This document shows positions 52,646 through 61,805 of a stretch of 64,000 nt of DNA, piece after piece (position 1 is the stretch's first letter; each line of letters begins with the position of its first letter). Origin of the DNA: Paenibacillus sp. RC67. GTDB lineage: Bacteria > Bacillota > Bacilli > Paenibacillales > NBRC-103111. The stretch is taken from positions 6,285,501 to 6,349,500 of the forward strand of contig NZ_CP125098.1 of assembly GCF_030020805.1 (NCBI RefSeq), written 5' to 3'. The position numbers were made by a program, and so were the translations under genes. The notes below the pieces were generated by a model. It ran no database searches. It saw only the letters and a list, made by a program, of their open reading frames with translations, and was not told the DNA's origin.

Positions 52646-54331
52646 TTAAACCTTCATAACTCCGCCTGTGCTTGCATTCGTAACGAGCTTGGAATAACGA
52701 GCCAAGTAGCCTGTAGTTACTTTCGGCTCAAAGCCTTTCCAGTTCGCTCTGCGTTTTTCGAATTCTTCATCCGAAATTTGCAGTTGGATGGTACGATTCT
52801 CCAAATCCAACTCGATGATATCTCCATCTTCAACGAAAGCGATAGGTCCGCCTTCAGCCGCTTCCGGAGAAATGTGGCCGATACTGATACCGCGGGATGC
52901 GCCGGAGAAACGGCCGTCTGTAATAAGACCAACCTTCGCGCCAAGACCCATACCCACGATTTGGGAAGTAGGAGCCAACATTTCTGGCATACCTGGACCG
53001 CCCTTAGGGCCTTCATAACGGATAACGACAACATGTCCTTCTTTTACATGACCGTTAGCGATACCATGAAGAGCATCCTCTTGGGAATCAAAGCAGATAG
53101 CAGGACCTTTGTGATAGCCGCCGACCGATTTATCAACTGCGCCCACTTTAATGATGGAACCTTTAGGAGCCAGATTACCGAACAATACAGCCAAGCCACC
53201 GCGTTCGGAGTGCGGGTTATCCAATGGATGGATAACGTCTTTATCTGCAATTTCGCAGCCCGCTACGTTTTCACGAAGCGTTTTGCCTGTTACCGTGATA
53301 CAGTCGCCGTTCAGAGCGCCCGGCTTTTTCAAAAGCTCGTTGATGATCGCGCTCACGCCGCCTGCGTTGTGCACGTCTTCGATATGATAATCGGAAGCCG
53401 GAGCAATTTTCGCCAAGTGAGGTACACGGTTAGCGATTTCATTGATCCGCTCAATTGGATATTCAAATCCAGCTTCATGAGCCAAAGCCAAAGTATGAAG
53501 AACTGTATTCGTGGAACCACCCATAGCCATATCCAATGCAAAAGCATTGTCGATAGCTTCGATAGTCACGATATCACGAGGTTTAATATCTTGTTTAATG
53601 AGTTCCATCAATTGTTTAGCGGAACGTTTAACGAATTCTTTACGCTCTGGGGCGATCGCAAGAATCGTTCCGTTACCAGGAAGCGCAAGACCAAGGCCTT
53701 CTGCCAAGCAGTTCATAGAGTTAGCTGTGAACATACCGGAACATGAACCGCATGTCGGACATCCATATTGCTCAAGCTCAAGCAAGCTTTTCTCATCGAT
53801 CTTACCAACTTGGAAAGCACCAACGCCTTCAAATACGGAGGTCAAGGAGATCGCACGGCCATCGCTTGTTCTGCCGGCTTTCATCGGTCCGCCGCTGACG
53901 AACATCGTAGGAATGTTCACGCGCAATGCGCCCATCATCATCCCTGGTGTAATTTTGTCACAGTTAGGGATACATACCATTCCGTCAAACCAGTGAGCGG
54001 AAACTACCGTTTCAAGTGAATCAGCGATAATCTCACGGCTTGGCAGCGAGTAACGCATACCGATGTGTCCCATGGCAATACCGTCATCTACGCCAATAGT
54101 GTTAAATTCGAAAGGAACGCCGCCCGCCTCACGGATAGCTTCTTTAACGATTTTACCGAATTCCTGCAGGTGAACGTGACCTGGAACGATATCGATATAA
54201 GAGTTACAAACCGCGATGAACGGCTTGTCGAAATCTTCTTCTTTAACACCGGCTGCACGCAGCAAGCTGCGGTGTGGAGCACGGTCGAAGCCTTTTTTAA
54301 TCATGTCGCTTCTCATTTTCGGTTTGGACAT
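52646..54331 (-). CDS. ilvD: Dihydroxy-acid dehydratase
   Basis: The 561-residue enzyme dehydrates dihydroxy acids to 2-oxo acids in isoleucine and valine synthesis. Iron-sulfur and substrate motifs: [47 protein letters not shown], and [28 protein letters not shown] near the end. The length is standard. It stands alone, not with ilvBNC or leu genes, and no T-box was seen in its short upstream region. AGGAGG precedes the ATG. Confidence 0.97.
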   Translation of the reverse strand: MSKPKMRSDMIKKGFDRAPHRSLLRAAGVKEEDFDKPFIAVCNSYIDIVPGHVHLQEFGKIVKEAIREAGGVPFEFNTIGVDDGIAMGHIGMRYSLPSREIIADSLETVVSAHWFDGMVCIPNCDKITPGMMMGALRVNIPTMFVSGGPMKAGRTSDGRAISLTSVFEGVGAFQVGKIDEKSLLELEQYGCPTCGSCSGMFTANSMNCLAEGLGLALPGNGTILAIAPERKEFVKRSAKQLMELIKQDIKPRDIVTIEAIDNAFALDMAMGGSTNTVLHTLALAHEAGFEYPIERINEIANRVPHLAKIAPASDYHIEDVHNAGGVSAIINELLKKPGALNGDCITVTGKTLRENVAGCEIADKDVIHPLDNPHSERGGLAVLFGNLAPKGSIIKVGAVDKSVGGYHKGPAICFDSQEDALHGIANGHVKEGHVVVIRYEGPKGGPGMPEMLAPTSQIVGMGLGAKVGLITDGRFSGASRGISIGHISPEAAEGGPIAFVEDGDIIELDLENRTIQLQISDEEFEKRRANWKGFEPKVTTGYLARYSKLVTNASTGGVMKV

Positions 54332-54464
54332 ATCTGGTGAGACCTCCTAGGTAAGTTTTGGCTAGTAAACTGACTTTCGTCGTTCTATCATTCTATAAAT
54401 TCTATCATGTTTGCACAGAAATGAAAATGTAAAATGTTCTTATGCGAAATATTATGTTTGCCTT

Positions 54465-54493
54465 TTGCCCGCAAACGATTCTTCATGTATAAT
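54465..54493 (+). promoter_or_regulatory. Promoter of the DUF3055 gene
   Basis: TTGCCC (54465-54470) and TATAAT (54488-54493) are 17 nt apart. The leader would be about 40 nt. Confidence 0.6.
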
Positions 54494-54538
54494 ACAGAAT
54501 ACAATTCGATTGAAATGCGAGAACGGGGTGACGCTTAC

Positions 54539-54832
54539 ATGTCAGATTTGGATTACTTATACGATTCTAGCGAGGATACAACGACACGCTTTGTTTGCTT
54601 CGTTGGGGAATCGATGCGCCGCTTTGATTTGGCCATTACAAATACGAACCGTTTCTTCGGTAAAAAGCTCGTAACCGACTTGCAATCCGGACGAACTGCG
54701 GTCATTGGACCCGACGATTTGGAGGAAGAAGGCTACCTGGAGCATGTATACAAAATTACGGAAGAGGAAGCTGTAGAGCTGACCAACTTCCTGTCTCAAG
54801 TCGTTGGAGTCATTAATTTCACCGACATTTAG
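54539..54832 (+). CDS. DUF3055 (SAV0927) family protein
   Basis: The protein is 97 residues from the ATG at 54539, which has ACGGGGTG 9 nt upstream and lies after the predicted promoter. Earlier in-frame ATG codons would precede the promoter -10. The sequence (FDLAITNTNRFFGKKLVTDLQSGRTAVIGPDDLEEEGYLEHVYKI) matches DUF3055, a small cytoplasmic family of Bacillales with no known function. Monocistronic. Confidence 0.85.
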   Translation: MSDLDYLYDSSEDTTTRFVCFVGESMRRFDLAITNTNRFFGKKLVTDLQSGRTAVIGPDDLEEEGYLEHVYKITEEEAVELTNFLSQVVGVINFTDI

Positions 54833-54844
54833 TTGGGCCAAATA

Positions 54845-54890
54845 AAAAGACCGTTTGCAGCTGCTTGATGGCAGGTACAGACGGTCTTTT
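54845..54890. terminator. Bidirectional terminator after the DUF3055 and cupin genes
   Basis: A 10-bp perfect stem AAAAGACCGT (54845-54854) with ACGGTCTTTT (54881-54890), giving T-runs in both directions. Confidence 0.85.
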
Positions 54891-54928
54891 TGAGTTTTAT
54901 ATTTCTAGTAAACTAGCAAAATTACGGA

Positions 54929-55246
54929 TTAACGCTTCACCAGATCCTCGCGTACAGGGGTGAACGAATCGAGCAATGCGCTTGGCTCAAGTGCCTTGCA
55001 GCCATGCTTGGCACCGCTAGGAATAAAGATTGTCTCTCCTTGAGAAATCACGTGAACCTCACCATCAATGGTGAACTCCAGCTTTCCTTTGAGGCAGTAG
55101 GACAGCTGTTCATGAGGGTGGCTGTGCTGATACCCCTCCGCATCTTGCTCAAAGTGGACTTCCATCATCATAATTGTCTGACCTGGCGCGAAAATTTTAC
55201 GTTTAACGCCCGGCTCCGCATTTTCCCATACTCCGATATTGCTCAT
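54929..55246 (-). CDS. Cupin-domain protein
   Basis: The 105-residue single-domain cupin has both motifs: YQHSHPHEQLSYCLKGKLEFTI (metal-binding His, His, Glu) and GETIFIPSGAKHGCKALE (third His). The metal site is complete. Such small cupins can be isomerases, dioxygenases or sensors; no substrate can be assigned. It is monocistronic, downstream of the GDPD gene by 98 nt on the same strand. Confidence 0.88.
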   Translation of the reverse strand: MSNIGVWENAEPGVKRKIFAPGQTIMMMEVHFEQDAEGYQHSHPHEQLSYCLKGKLEFTIDGEVHVISQGETIFIPSGAKHGCKALEPSALLDSFTPVREDLVKR

Positions 55247-55344
55247 CCGTTAGTGCCTCCTCTGCATTTTAGACGCTAATTCAGTTATTGGTAACGTTTG
55301 CTAACGAATTCTAGTATACCTCATTAGCGTAAGCTTTGGCTATC

Positions 55345-56106
55345 CTAACGCCCCAGTTGCTGGCGGATTTTCAATGCCGGCTGTGGGTTGTTCACAGTCA
55401 TTAGCAAGGAGCCTGTGCCGATCGCGTACAGCACCTGCTGCTCCGTATCAGGACAATAGCACCAAGGGAGAATCCCCTGTTGCTCATATTCCTGGACCCG
55501 CTGCGGAGTAAGCAGCTTCATGCTGATGCCAACCGCCCATATTTTGGACAAGGTACCCTCAGCTCCTGGTACATAGTTGGACATAAGCTCCCCGGGAAAG
55601 CCCTGTGTCTTCAGCTCATATTTATCGTGAATGTAACCAAGCACCTCGGCGTCGAAGCAAGTAAACACGCATCTCGGGAGATATTCATACCGCCGAAGAA
55701 TGGCAATGGCCGCATCGACCACTTCCTTCGCATCTGGACTTGGCTTGATCTCTACATTGAGGAGAACGTCCGGATAGGATCTCATCAACTCACATAATTC
55801 ATCAAAAGTAGGAATTTTAAGCCCTTCATACGTCTTACCGAACCAACCTCCAGCATCCAATTGCTTCAGCTCCGCCGATGTAAAATCGCTCACTTTCCCG
55901 GAACCGTTAGTCGTTCGATCCACAGTAGCGTCATGAATGACCATCACGACCTTGTCTTTGGAGAATCGCAGATCAAACTCCAGCATATCAACTCCCAGCT
56001 CAATTGCCCTTTGAAAAGAAAGCAGCGTATTTTCCGGATAATCCGACTTCCAGCCTCTATGACCTGCGATAATGATCGATTGATTATTTTGAAGGCGAGA
56101 TATCAT
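55345..56106 (-). CDS. Cytoplasmic glycerophosphodiester phosphodiesterase
   Basis: The 253-residue GDPD enzyme has the catalytic and metal residues His16, Arg17 (AGHRGWKSDYPENT), Glu25, Glu43 and Asp45 (LEFDLRFSKD) and His58 (VIHDATVDRT). There is no signal peptide, so it resembles UgpQ rather than secreted GlpQ: it would release glycerol-3-phosphate and an alcohol from imported diesters. It starts 32 nt after the solute-binding-protein gene and is the last gene of the DeoR-dehydrogenase-ABC-GDPD cluster. Confidence 0.93.
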   Translation of the reverse strand: MISRLQNNQSIIIAGHRGWKSDYPENTLLSFQRAIELGVDMLEFDLRFSKDKVVMVIHDATVDRTTNGSGKVSDFTSAELKQLDAGGWFGKTYEGLKIPTFDELCELMRSYPDVLLNVEIKPSPDAKEVVDAAIAILRRYEYLPRCVFTCFDAEVLGYIHDKYELKTQGFPGELMSNYVPGAEGTLSKIWAVGISMKLLTPQRVQEYEQQGILPWCYCPDTEQQVLYAIGTGSLLMTVNNPQPALKIRQQLGR

Positions 56107-56138
56107 GCTTCATTCCCTCCCTTTCCTCTTGGTATGCT

Positions 56139-57434
56139 TTATTTCTTGAGTATGCGTTCGGTTTCCTTCTTGAACGTGTCGAGTGTACTCTCGATATCTT
56201 TGTTGTCATACATAATGGCTTGAATCGCTTTAAAAAACTCCTGCATATCTTGAGGCCAAGCAACATGCTTATTCGTATCCACTGCGTACTGCAGTTGATC
56301 ATAAGCTACCTTGCGGTTAGGCTCCTTCTCCCACAATGCTTTCATTTGCGGCGACTCTACCATTTTTTTCGTGAACGGCAAGTATCCGGAATCCAGAATA
56401 AACTGCAGGCCACCCTTAGGGTCCGCCATCGCCCAATTCATAAATTCCCAAGCGGCATTTTTATTAGCGGAAGCGGACATCAACGCAAGGTTTGCCCCGC
56501 CGGTCGGAGTGGCATACACTTGATCCATTGGCATATAAGCCGTCACATAGTCGAATTTGACATTGTCCTTCAAGCTGCCTATCACTCCTGTAGACTGATA
56601 CATCATGCCGATTTTCCCGCTTGTGAACATTTGATTGACAATATTCCCGGAATCTTGGGCTGGAGGATAGTACAGTGCTCCTGAGCTTTGCAGCTCTTTT
56701 AGAAACTTGAACGTTTTGACCCCTTCCCCATTGGTAAAGTCGATCGAAGTGCCTGCATCGTTATAAAATTTACCTTTGGCCTGAGAGATCATCGCTATTG
56801 GGTACCACGTGTCATAAGGCATACTGACCCCGTAACGCTTGTATTCCCCATTTTCTTTAATGACCAGCGCATTCGCCACCTTCTTCAGATCGTCCCAAGT
56901 TTTGGGGATGGCAAGCCCCTTCTCATCCAGCATCGTCTTGTTAACATGCAGAATCGGAGTAGAACGATTGAACGGCAATGACACGAGCTTTTTATTAAAA
57001 GTGGAATGGCCCATAAGTCCTTGCGGGAAATCATCGACAGATAATTGCGATTTCTTCATGTAAGGCGTCATGTCCTCCAATACGTCCGCATCCGCAAACA
57101 TTTGAACATAAGCGCGCTCGAGCATCGTAACGTCCGGTCCTGTTTTGGCAGCAACAGCCTGCTGAAGCTTCGTTACCGTCTCGTCATAGGAGCCTTGAAA
57201 CGTACCTACCACTTCGATCTTGTCATGGGTATCGTTAAATCGTTTGATCAACTCGTTGATGTAATCACCGTTCTTCCCACCAAGAGAATGCCAGAACTGA
57301 ACGGTAACTTTACCTTGCGGAGTCGTTGTGGAAGGATTCGTGGAAGCTTGCTCCGCTTGGTTTCCCGAACATCCGGTAAGCAGACCGGTAGTCATTGCCA
57401 TTGCCATTACGATTGTTGAAAACCTCTTTTTCAT
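56139..57434 (-). CDS. UgpB-like ABC transporter substrate-binding lipoprotein
   Basis: The protein is 431 residues from the ATG at 57434 (AAGGGGA upstream). The lipoprotein signal ends in LLTGC, Cys22. The mature part is a family 1 solute-binding protein close to UgpB: VQFWHSLGGKNGDYINELIKRFND, GSYDETVTKLQQAVAAKTGPDVTMLERAYVQMFAD, SLPFNRSTPILHVNKTMLDEKGL. The WHS and PFN-S-TP-I motifs resemble the glycerol-3-phosphate and glycerophosphocholine binding site of UgpB. Together with the GDPD gene next to it, this supports a phosphodiester ligand. Confidence 0.88.
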   Translation of the reverse strand: MKKRFSTIVMAMAMTTGLLTGCSGNQAEQASTNPSTTTPQGKVTVQFWHSLGGKNGDYINELIKRFNDTHDKIEVVGTFQGSYDETVTKLQQAVAAKTGPDVTMLERAYVQMFADADVLEDMTPYMKKSQLSVDDFPQGLMGHSTFNKKLVSLPFNRSTPILHVNKTMLDEKGLAIPKTWDDLKKVANALVIKENGEYKRYGVSMPYDTWYPIAMISQAKGKFYNDAGTSIDFTNGEGVKTFKFLKELQSSGALYYPPAQDSGNIVNQMFTSGKIGMMYQSTGVIGSLKDNVKFDYVTAYMPMDQVYATPTGGANLALMSASANKNAAWEFMNWAMADPKGGLQFILDSGYLPFTKKMVESPQMKALWEKEPNRKVAYDQLQYAVDTNKHVAWPQDMQEFFKAIQAIMYDNKDIESTLDTFKKETERILKK

Positions 57435-57462
57435 CGGAATATATCCCCTTCTTCTAATGATT

Positions 57463-58344
57463 TTATTTGATGCCAGAGTGGACGAAAGCTTTGACAATTT
57501 GCTTGGAAGCAAATGAATACACGATAAGGATGGGTACGACCAAAACCACGTTGCCGGCCATAATAATATGCCAATTGCTAATGCCTTCCGTTTCTCTTAG
57601 CATGGCTATCCCCATAGTAAGAGGACGAACAGAGGCTGAATCCGTCATAACCAGAGGCCAGAAATAATCGTTCCAATGGCTGACGAAGCTAAACAGAGCA
57701 ATCGTGGCGAGAGCCGGCATCGACATCGGAATCATAATAGAACCCATAATTCTGAGCTCGCTGGCGTTATCCAATCGTGCCGCTTCAATAAGCTCATGAG
57801 GAATCTGCATAAAATATTGCCGGAGCAAGAAGATGCCGAAGGCGTTCGACATGAACGGGATGATTTGAGGAAGCAGCGACTTAATGAGTCCAGCGTCGGC
57901 CAGCATCAAATAGACAGGAATGAACGTAACTTGACCCGGAATCATAAATGCCAGCAGAACCATTCCGAACATAAGTGCATTCCCTTTGAATTTATACTTG
58001 GCAAAAGCGTAAGCCGCCGGAATCATGACCGCCGATTGCAAAACGATGATGGATAGCGTAATAATAACCGAGTTCTTTGCATAGGTTGCGAACGGCCCCG
58101 CACTCATCGCCTTTACAAAATTGATCCACTGAGGAACGGACGGCACCCAGGTCGGAGGGAACGTCAGTGTCTCCTCAAGCGTCTGCAGGGCAGTTGATAT
58201 CATCCATAAAAATGGGAAGATGAACATCATAAGCACGATCAGCTTCAGTAAGAAGCTTAGAGACCGTCTCACAGATTTGACGGTTATCGTCGAACGAATA
58301 CTATACGCTTGCGCTGCTTCTACCGTTTTTTCGTGTGCAAGCAC
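57463..58344 (-). CDS. UgpE-like ABC transporter permease
   Basis: The 293-residue permease has six helices and the EAA loop (HELIEAARLDNASELRIMGSIMIPMSMPAL). The C-terminus (QIVKAFVHSGIK) is typical of the UgpE/MalG branch. It is 38 nt downstream of its partner permease and 28 nt upstream of the binding protein gene. The ATPase is not encoded here and would be MsmX-like or another shared subunit. Confidence 0.92.
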   Translation of the reverse strand: MLAHEKTVEAAQAYSIRSTITVKSVRRSLSFLLKLIVLMMFIFPFLWMISTALQTLEETLTFPPTWVPSVPQWINFVKAMSAGPFATYAKNSVIITLSIIVLQSAVMIPAAYAFAKYKFKGNALMFGMVLLAFMIPGQVTFIPVYLMLADAGLIKSLLPQIIPFMSNAFGIFLLRQYFMQIPHELIEAARLDNASELRIMGSIMIPMSMPALATIALFSFVSHWNDYFWPLVMTDSASVRPLTMGIAMLRETEGISNWHIIMAGNVVLVVPILIVYSFASKQIVKAFVHSGIK

Positions 58345-58382
58345 TTTTTCAAACCTCCTTGTCTCTTGAACATGGAAAGCTT

Positions 58383-59264
58383 TTATTGATAATGCACCTT
58401 CTTGGACAGTACTTTAAAGTAGATGAAGGTCAGAACGGCAATGATCGCCATCAATACTACCCCCGTCGCCGACGCGTACCCTATACTGTTAGACCGGAAC
58501 TCATATATGTAATAAACAAGTGTCGTCGTCGAACCGTTCGGGCCGCCTCCGGTCATAATTTTTACAGTGTCAAACACCTTAAAAGAGCCGATCGTCATGA
58601 TGACTAGTATAAAAAACAGCTGCGGCGATATAAGCGGTAGCGTAATTTTAAAAAATACACGAGCCTTGCTGGCATGATCCAGTTCTGCCGCCTCATAAAT
58701 TTGAGGATTGACCCCATGAAGGGCGGCGACAATGATCAGTGTGTAGTAACCAATATTTTGCCACACGGAGACAATGATGACAGAAAATAACGAGGTGCTG
58801 GAGCTCTGCAGCCAAGGCATGGACGGCAGCCCGACTGATTTTAAAATAAAATTAAGCACGCCGTGACTCGGCTCCATAAGCCACATCCATACAAGAGCCA
58901 CCGATACAATAGAAATGATGTGGGGGGTAAAAATACCGGCCTGCACAATTTCGTTCATACGTGACTTTCTCTTCAGGCATACGGCAATAAGCAAGGACAA
59001 GGACATAGTTAGCGCAACGACTCCCACCGTATAAATAACGGTAGTCCACAGAGCACGATAGAAATCCTCGCGAGAGAAAATCTCAATAAAGTTGTCGAGT
59101 CCCACGAACTTGCTTTTGTCCTTGTTGAGCAGGTTGTACTTATAGAAACTCAACTTGACCAAGTACAATACCGGGTAAAGGACAAACAAGATGATACCTA
59201 TCATCGCAGGTGCAACCATGACATAAGGACGGACTGCGGACTCCCATAGTTTTTTGCTATTCAT
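58383..59264 (-). CDS. UgpA-like ABC transporter permease
   Basis: The 293-residue permease has six helices and the EAA loop (PQIYEAAELDHASKARVFFKITLPLISP). It is the first transporter gene, with AAGGAGG before the ATG and a full-consensus cre site about 110 nt upstream. That position suggests that it begins a transcript, or that transcription from the DeoR promoter is blocked here when CcpA is active. Confidence 0.92.
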   Translation of the reverse strand: MNSKKLWESAVRPYVMVAPAMIGIILFVLYPVLYLVKLSFYKYNLLNKDKSKFVGLDNFIEIFSREDFYRALWTTVIYTVGVVALTMSLSLLIAVCLKRKSRMNEIVQAGIFTPHIISIVSVALVWMWLMEPSHGVLNFILKSVGLPSMPWLQSSSTSLFSVIIVSVWQNIGYYTLIIVAALHGVNPQIYEAAELDHASKARVFFKITLPLISPQLFFILVIMTIGSFKVFDTVKIMTGGGPNGSTTTLVYYIYEFRSNSIGYASATGVVLMAIIAVLTFIYFKVLSKKVHYQ

Positions 59265-59371
59265 GCCGTCGACCTCCTTCTGCTTGAAGCATCGAAATGA
59301 TGAACCCTACCTCCCATCGTTGCCAACCTCATCCCTCCCTTGATGGATTTTCACAGCATTTACGAAACCTT

Positions 59372-59389
59372 AATGATTGCGCTTTCAAA
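59372..59389. promoter_or_regulatory. Catabolite-responsive element (cre)
   Basis: On the minus strand TTTGAAAGCGCAATCATT matches WWTGNAARCGNWWWCAWW at every position. It lies between the TarJ-like gene and the first permease gene. Confidence 0.7.
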
Positions 59390-59473
59390 ACACAGCATAC
59401 TGCCTGTTTAGCAAGGTGCTCGGTTTACTTCATAACGCATCTGTAGTACAATTTTTACACGACTTCCACTGTG

Positions 59474-60565
59474 TCACCAGTGAAAGTCGAGATATGTTTT
59501 TTTCCAGTCCCTGTGAGCCAGAGCAGATTCCATTGCGCCAGCTAGGTCGTCTGCTTTGCTCACTACGGTGAATTGATCCGGCACTAACCGTCTTAACGTT
59601 GCTTGGCAAGCCTCCTGCTCCATCACATGGAGCACTTCCCGGAAATCTTTGTCGGAGCTTCTGCTGCTCCCATGGATTGTAATGCCTTTTTCCAAAATGT
59701 CACGAGTATTGATTGGAACAAGGTCCTCACTAACACCCATCGCAATGAGATGACCTCCCGGCTTCAGAATGCTGATCCCTTGATTAATAGCACTTTCGCT
59801 AAAACGACCTCCCGTGCACTCCACTACAATATCTACCTTGTCACCGGCAGCAAAATCATAGCTCTGCACCATTCTCGTTTCAGCAAATGAAAATTCGTCC
59901 AGCTTCTCTTGTATGGCTCCAAATACAGTCAGACGATCGCGATGGATCTGAAAGGCGTGATGCAGCATTGCTGCCGTTAAATAGCCCACCGGTCCATCTC
60001 CGAATACGGCAACCCTCGCCTTATCCAAAAAAGGTATGACGCCCCTGAGCGCCCGGTACGAAACGCTGCACAACTCCGTCAATACAGCAATATCGTCCGA
60101 GACGTTGTCCGGAATAGGAATTAAACATGGCTCCGGCATCACTAATCTGCTCTGTGCAATCCCATCCGTACCACTTCCAAGAAACTGACCGTTGGAGCAA
60201 TAGTTATCTTCAATCTCCCCTCTGCATGCCGGACAGCATTGTTCAGGTTGTAGACCGCGAAGAAGATAGCCCGGAACATAAGGAACGATAACCACTCTCT
60301 GCCCTTGCGTAAACTGCTGCGAATGGCTTCCAACGACAGTACCTATTCCTTCATGAAGCAACGCCATGGGTAATTTTCTCGCCAAAACCTCAGGCTTTCT
60401 GTGTCCTCCGAAGTAGCGAAGATCAGCATGACAAATGCTTGCAATCGTCGGTTCGACGACGACAAACCCCTCCCTTACTCCTCGTTCGACGAGCAGCTCT
60501 TGAACGGTATAAGGCTGAGTCAATCGTAATGTGCGCGAATTTACTTTCGCAGCTGCTGTTGCCAC
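59474..60565 (-). CDS. TarJ-like zinc-dependent polyol-phosphate dehydrogenase
   Basis: The 363-residue medium-chain dehydrogenase starts at GTG after GGAGGTG. It resembles TarJ, the ribulose-5-phosphate reductase of ribitol teichoic acid synthesis: SICHADLRYFGGHRKPEVLARKLPMALLHEGIG (Cys45, His71, Glu72 as zinc ligands), a Rossmann segment AVFGDGPVGYLTA, and ECTGGRFSESAINQ... MGVSEDLVPINTRDILEKGITIHGSSRSSDKDF. Unlike the S. aureus TarJ sequence I recall, it has a structural-zinc-like cysteine set (Cys110, 111, 114, 123). No TarI or CDP-polyol gene adjoins; a DeoR regulator and a Ugp-like importer do. A catabolic direction, ribitol-5-phosphate to ribulose-5-phosphate, is therefore plausible. 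Confidence 0.82.
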   Translation of the reverse strand: MATAAAKVNSRTLRLTQPYTVQELLVERGVREGFVVVEPTIASICHADLRYFGGHRKPEVLARKLPMALLHEGIGTVVGSHSQQFTQGQRVVIVPYVPGYLLRGLQPEQCCPACRGEIEDNYCSNGQFLGSGTDGIAQSRLVMPEPCLIPIPDNVSDDIAVLTELCSVSYRALRGVIPFLDKARVAVFGDGPVGYLTAAMLHHAFQIHRDRLTVFGAIQEKLDEFSFAETRMVQSYDFAAGDKVDIVVECTGGRFSESAINQGISILKPGGHLIAMGVSEDLVPINTRDILEKGITIHGSSRSSDKDFREVLHVMEQEACQATLRRLVPDQFTVVSKADDLAGAMESALAHRDWKKTYLDFHW

Positions 60566-60650
60566 TTACCGTAACACCTCCGTTAGAATGAATCCTGTAT
60601 ATTATGAATTTCTGACCGGTCGAAGCCAGTCAAGAAAGGTTCACCTGGAG

Positions 60651-61412
60651 TTACACTGTCATGACATTGATTCCGGCATCCCGGAACGGTTTAATATCAT
60701 AGTCGGATACTTCTTTACCGGTAATCAAAGTATGAATAGAACTGTTCGGTGTAACGGTGTGCAGCGAGATTTTGCCTACCTTGGTGCCGTCCGCTACAAC
60801 AATAACTTCCTGCGCAGCTGCGATCATTCCTTGTTTGGCCAACACGAGCTGAGCTTCTGGATGCATTAAGCCATGCTTGGGGTGAATCGCAGGTGTCCCG
60901 AGAAATGCTTTCGATACGTGCAGCGAGCGAAGAACATGGTCGGTGAACATGCCGTTGAGCATGTAGCTCGACGGGTATAGCTCTCCACCAGTAACGGTCA
61001 CCTTGACTCCCGGTGCGTCCCTTAGTTCAGCTGCTACGTTCATATCGTTGGTAACGACGGTTATATTGGTGTGATGGATCAGGTTCTTGGCGATATGCAG
61101 TGTTGTCGTACCGGAATCGATAATGATATGATCGCCATCTTCAACAAGACTTGCAGCCATTTTGCCGATACGCATCTTCTGCTCGAGCTGTACATTCGTT
61201 CTCTCATTAAACGATGGCTCATTGTTAGTCAGCCTCTCCACAATGACTCCACCATGAGTCCGCTTCAATAAACCCTCCTGCTCGACCTCCGCCAGATCCC
61301 TTCGAATGGTCGCCTCATGCACGCCAAATTCCTGAGCTAAAGCCGCAACCGAAGCCGCTTGATACAGCCTCACATATTCAACTATTCTCCATTTCCTCTC
61401 GGCAGCCAGCAA
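60651..61412 (-). CDS. DeoR/GlpR-family transcriptional regulator
   Basis: The protein is 254 residues from TTG at 61412, chosen because GAAGGGGG lies 7 nt upstream; an ATG at 61442 has no such site. The N-terminal HTH is KWRIVEYVRLYQAASVAALAQEFGVHEATIRRDLAEVEQEGLLKRTHGGVI. The C-terminal sugar-phosphate-sensor domain contains IGKMAASLVEDGDHIIIDSGTTTLHIAKNL and VVVADGTKVGKISLHTV. DeoR proteins respond to phosphorylated sugars or polyols. It heads the cluster and probably represses it; direct repeats next to its promoter are the likely operator. Confidence 0.93.
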   Translation of the reverse strand: MLAAERKWRIVEYVRLYQAASVAALAQEFGVHEATIRRDLAEVEQEGLLKRTHGGVIVERLTNNEPSFNERTNVQLEQKMRIGKMAASLVEDGDHIIIDSGTTTLHIAKNLIHHTNITVVTNDMNVAAELRDAPGVKVTVTGGELYPSSYMLNGMFTDHVLRSLHVSKAFLGTPAIHPKHGLMHPEAQLVLAKQGMIAAAQEVIVVADGTKVGKISLHTVTPNSSIHTLITGKEVSDYDIKPFRDAGINVMTV

Positions 61413-61460
61413 TACGTTACCCCCTTCACACCAAGAAAACAAACACCGACGTGCATTTTA

Positions 61461-61478
61461 ATGTTCATATATGTTCAT
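61461..61478. promoter_or_regulatory. Direct repeats, candidate DeoR-type operator
   Basis: ATGTTCAT occurs at 61461-61468 and 61471-61478, one helical turn apart, just downstream of the predicted transcription start of the DeoR gene. The E. coli GlpR operator contains the similar ATGTTCG. Confidence 0.5.
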
Positions 61479-61492
61479 TTGTGTAGCTTTAG

Positions 61493-61520
61493 ATTACATT
61501 GTCAAAAAGCTATTTGTCAA
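61493..61520 (-). promoter_or_regulatory. Promoter of the DeoR-headed cluster
   Basis: On the minus strand TTGACA (61515-61520) and TGTAAT (61493-61498) are 16 nt apart. The start would be near 61486. Confidence 0.65.
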
Positions 61521-61758
61521 TAGAAAAATACTACTCCCTTAGACTTAATTAACGAGTAATCCTTAAAATATAAGCAAAATTAAATTTTCGATGATAATTT
61601 CACTTTGATCGTCTTCTCTAAACAAGCATATAGCGAAGCTCATTTATGCTCATTTTCATATTTTTTCATTAAAATTAACAAAACATTTAAATACATTCCT
61701 GAATAAATAAAGCAATTTACTGCGCATTTACATTCGATACCTATCCGGCACGTCAAAA

Positions 61759-61805
61759 TAAAAAAACCTCTTTCCTCCATATGAATCAGTTGGAGGATTA
61801 AGAGG
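61759..61805. terminator. Terminator downstream of the 5'-3' exonuclease gene
   Basis: A 13-bp stem with a small bulge (61767-61779 with 61791-61805) is followed on the minus strand by TTTTTTTATTTTG. Confidence 0.85.

Noticed and set aside
52778-53746. A 322-codon plus-strand frame opposite ilvD
   Set aside because: It is a shadow of the conserved ilvD reading frame with no independent start signal.
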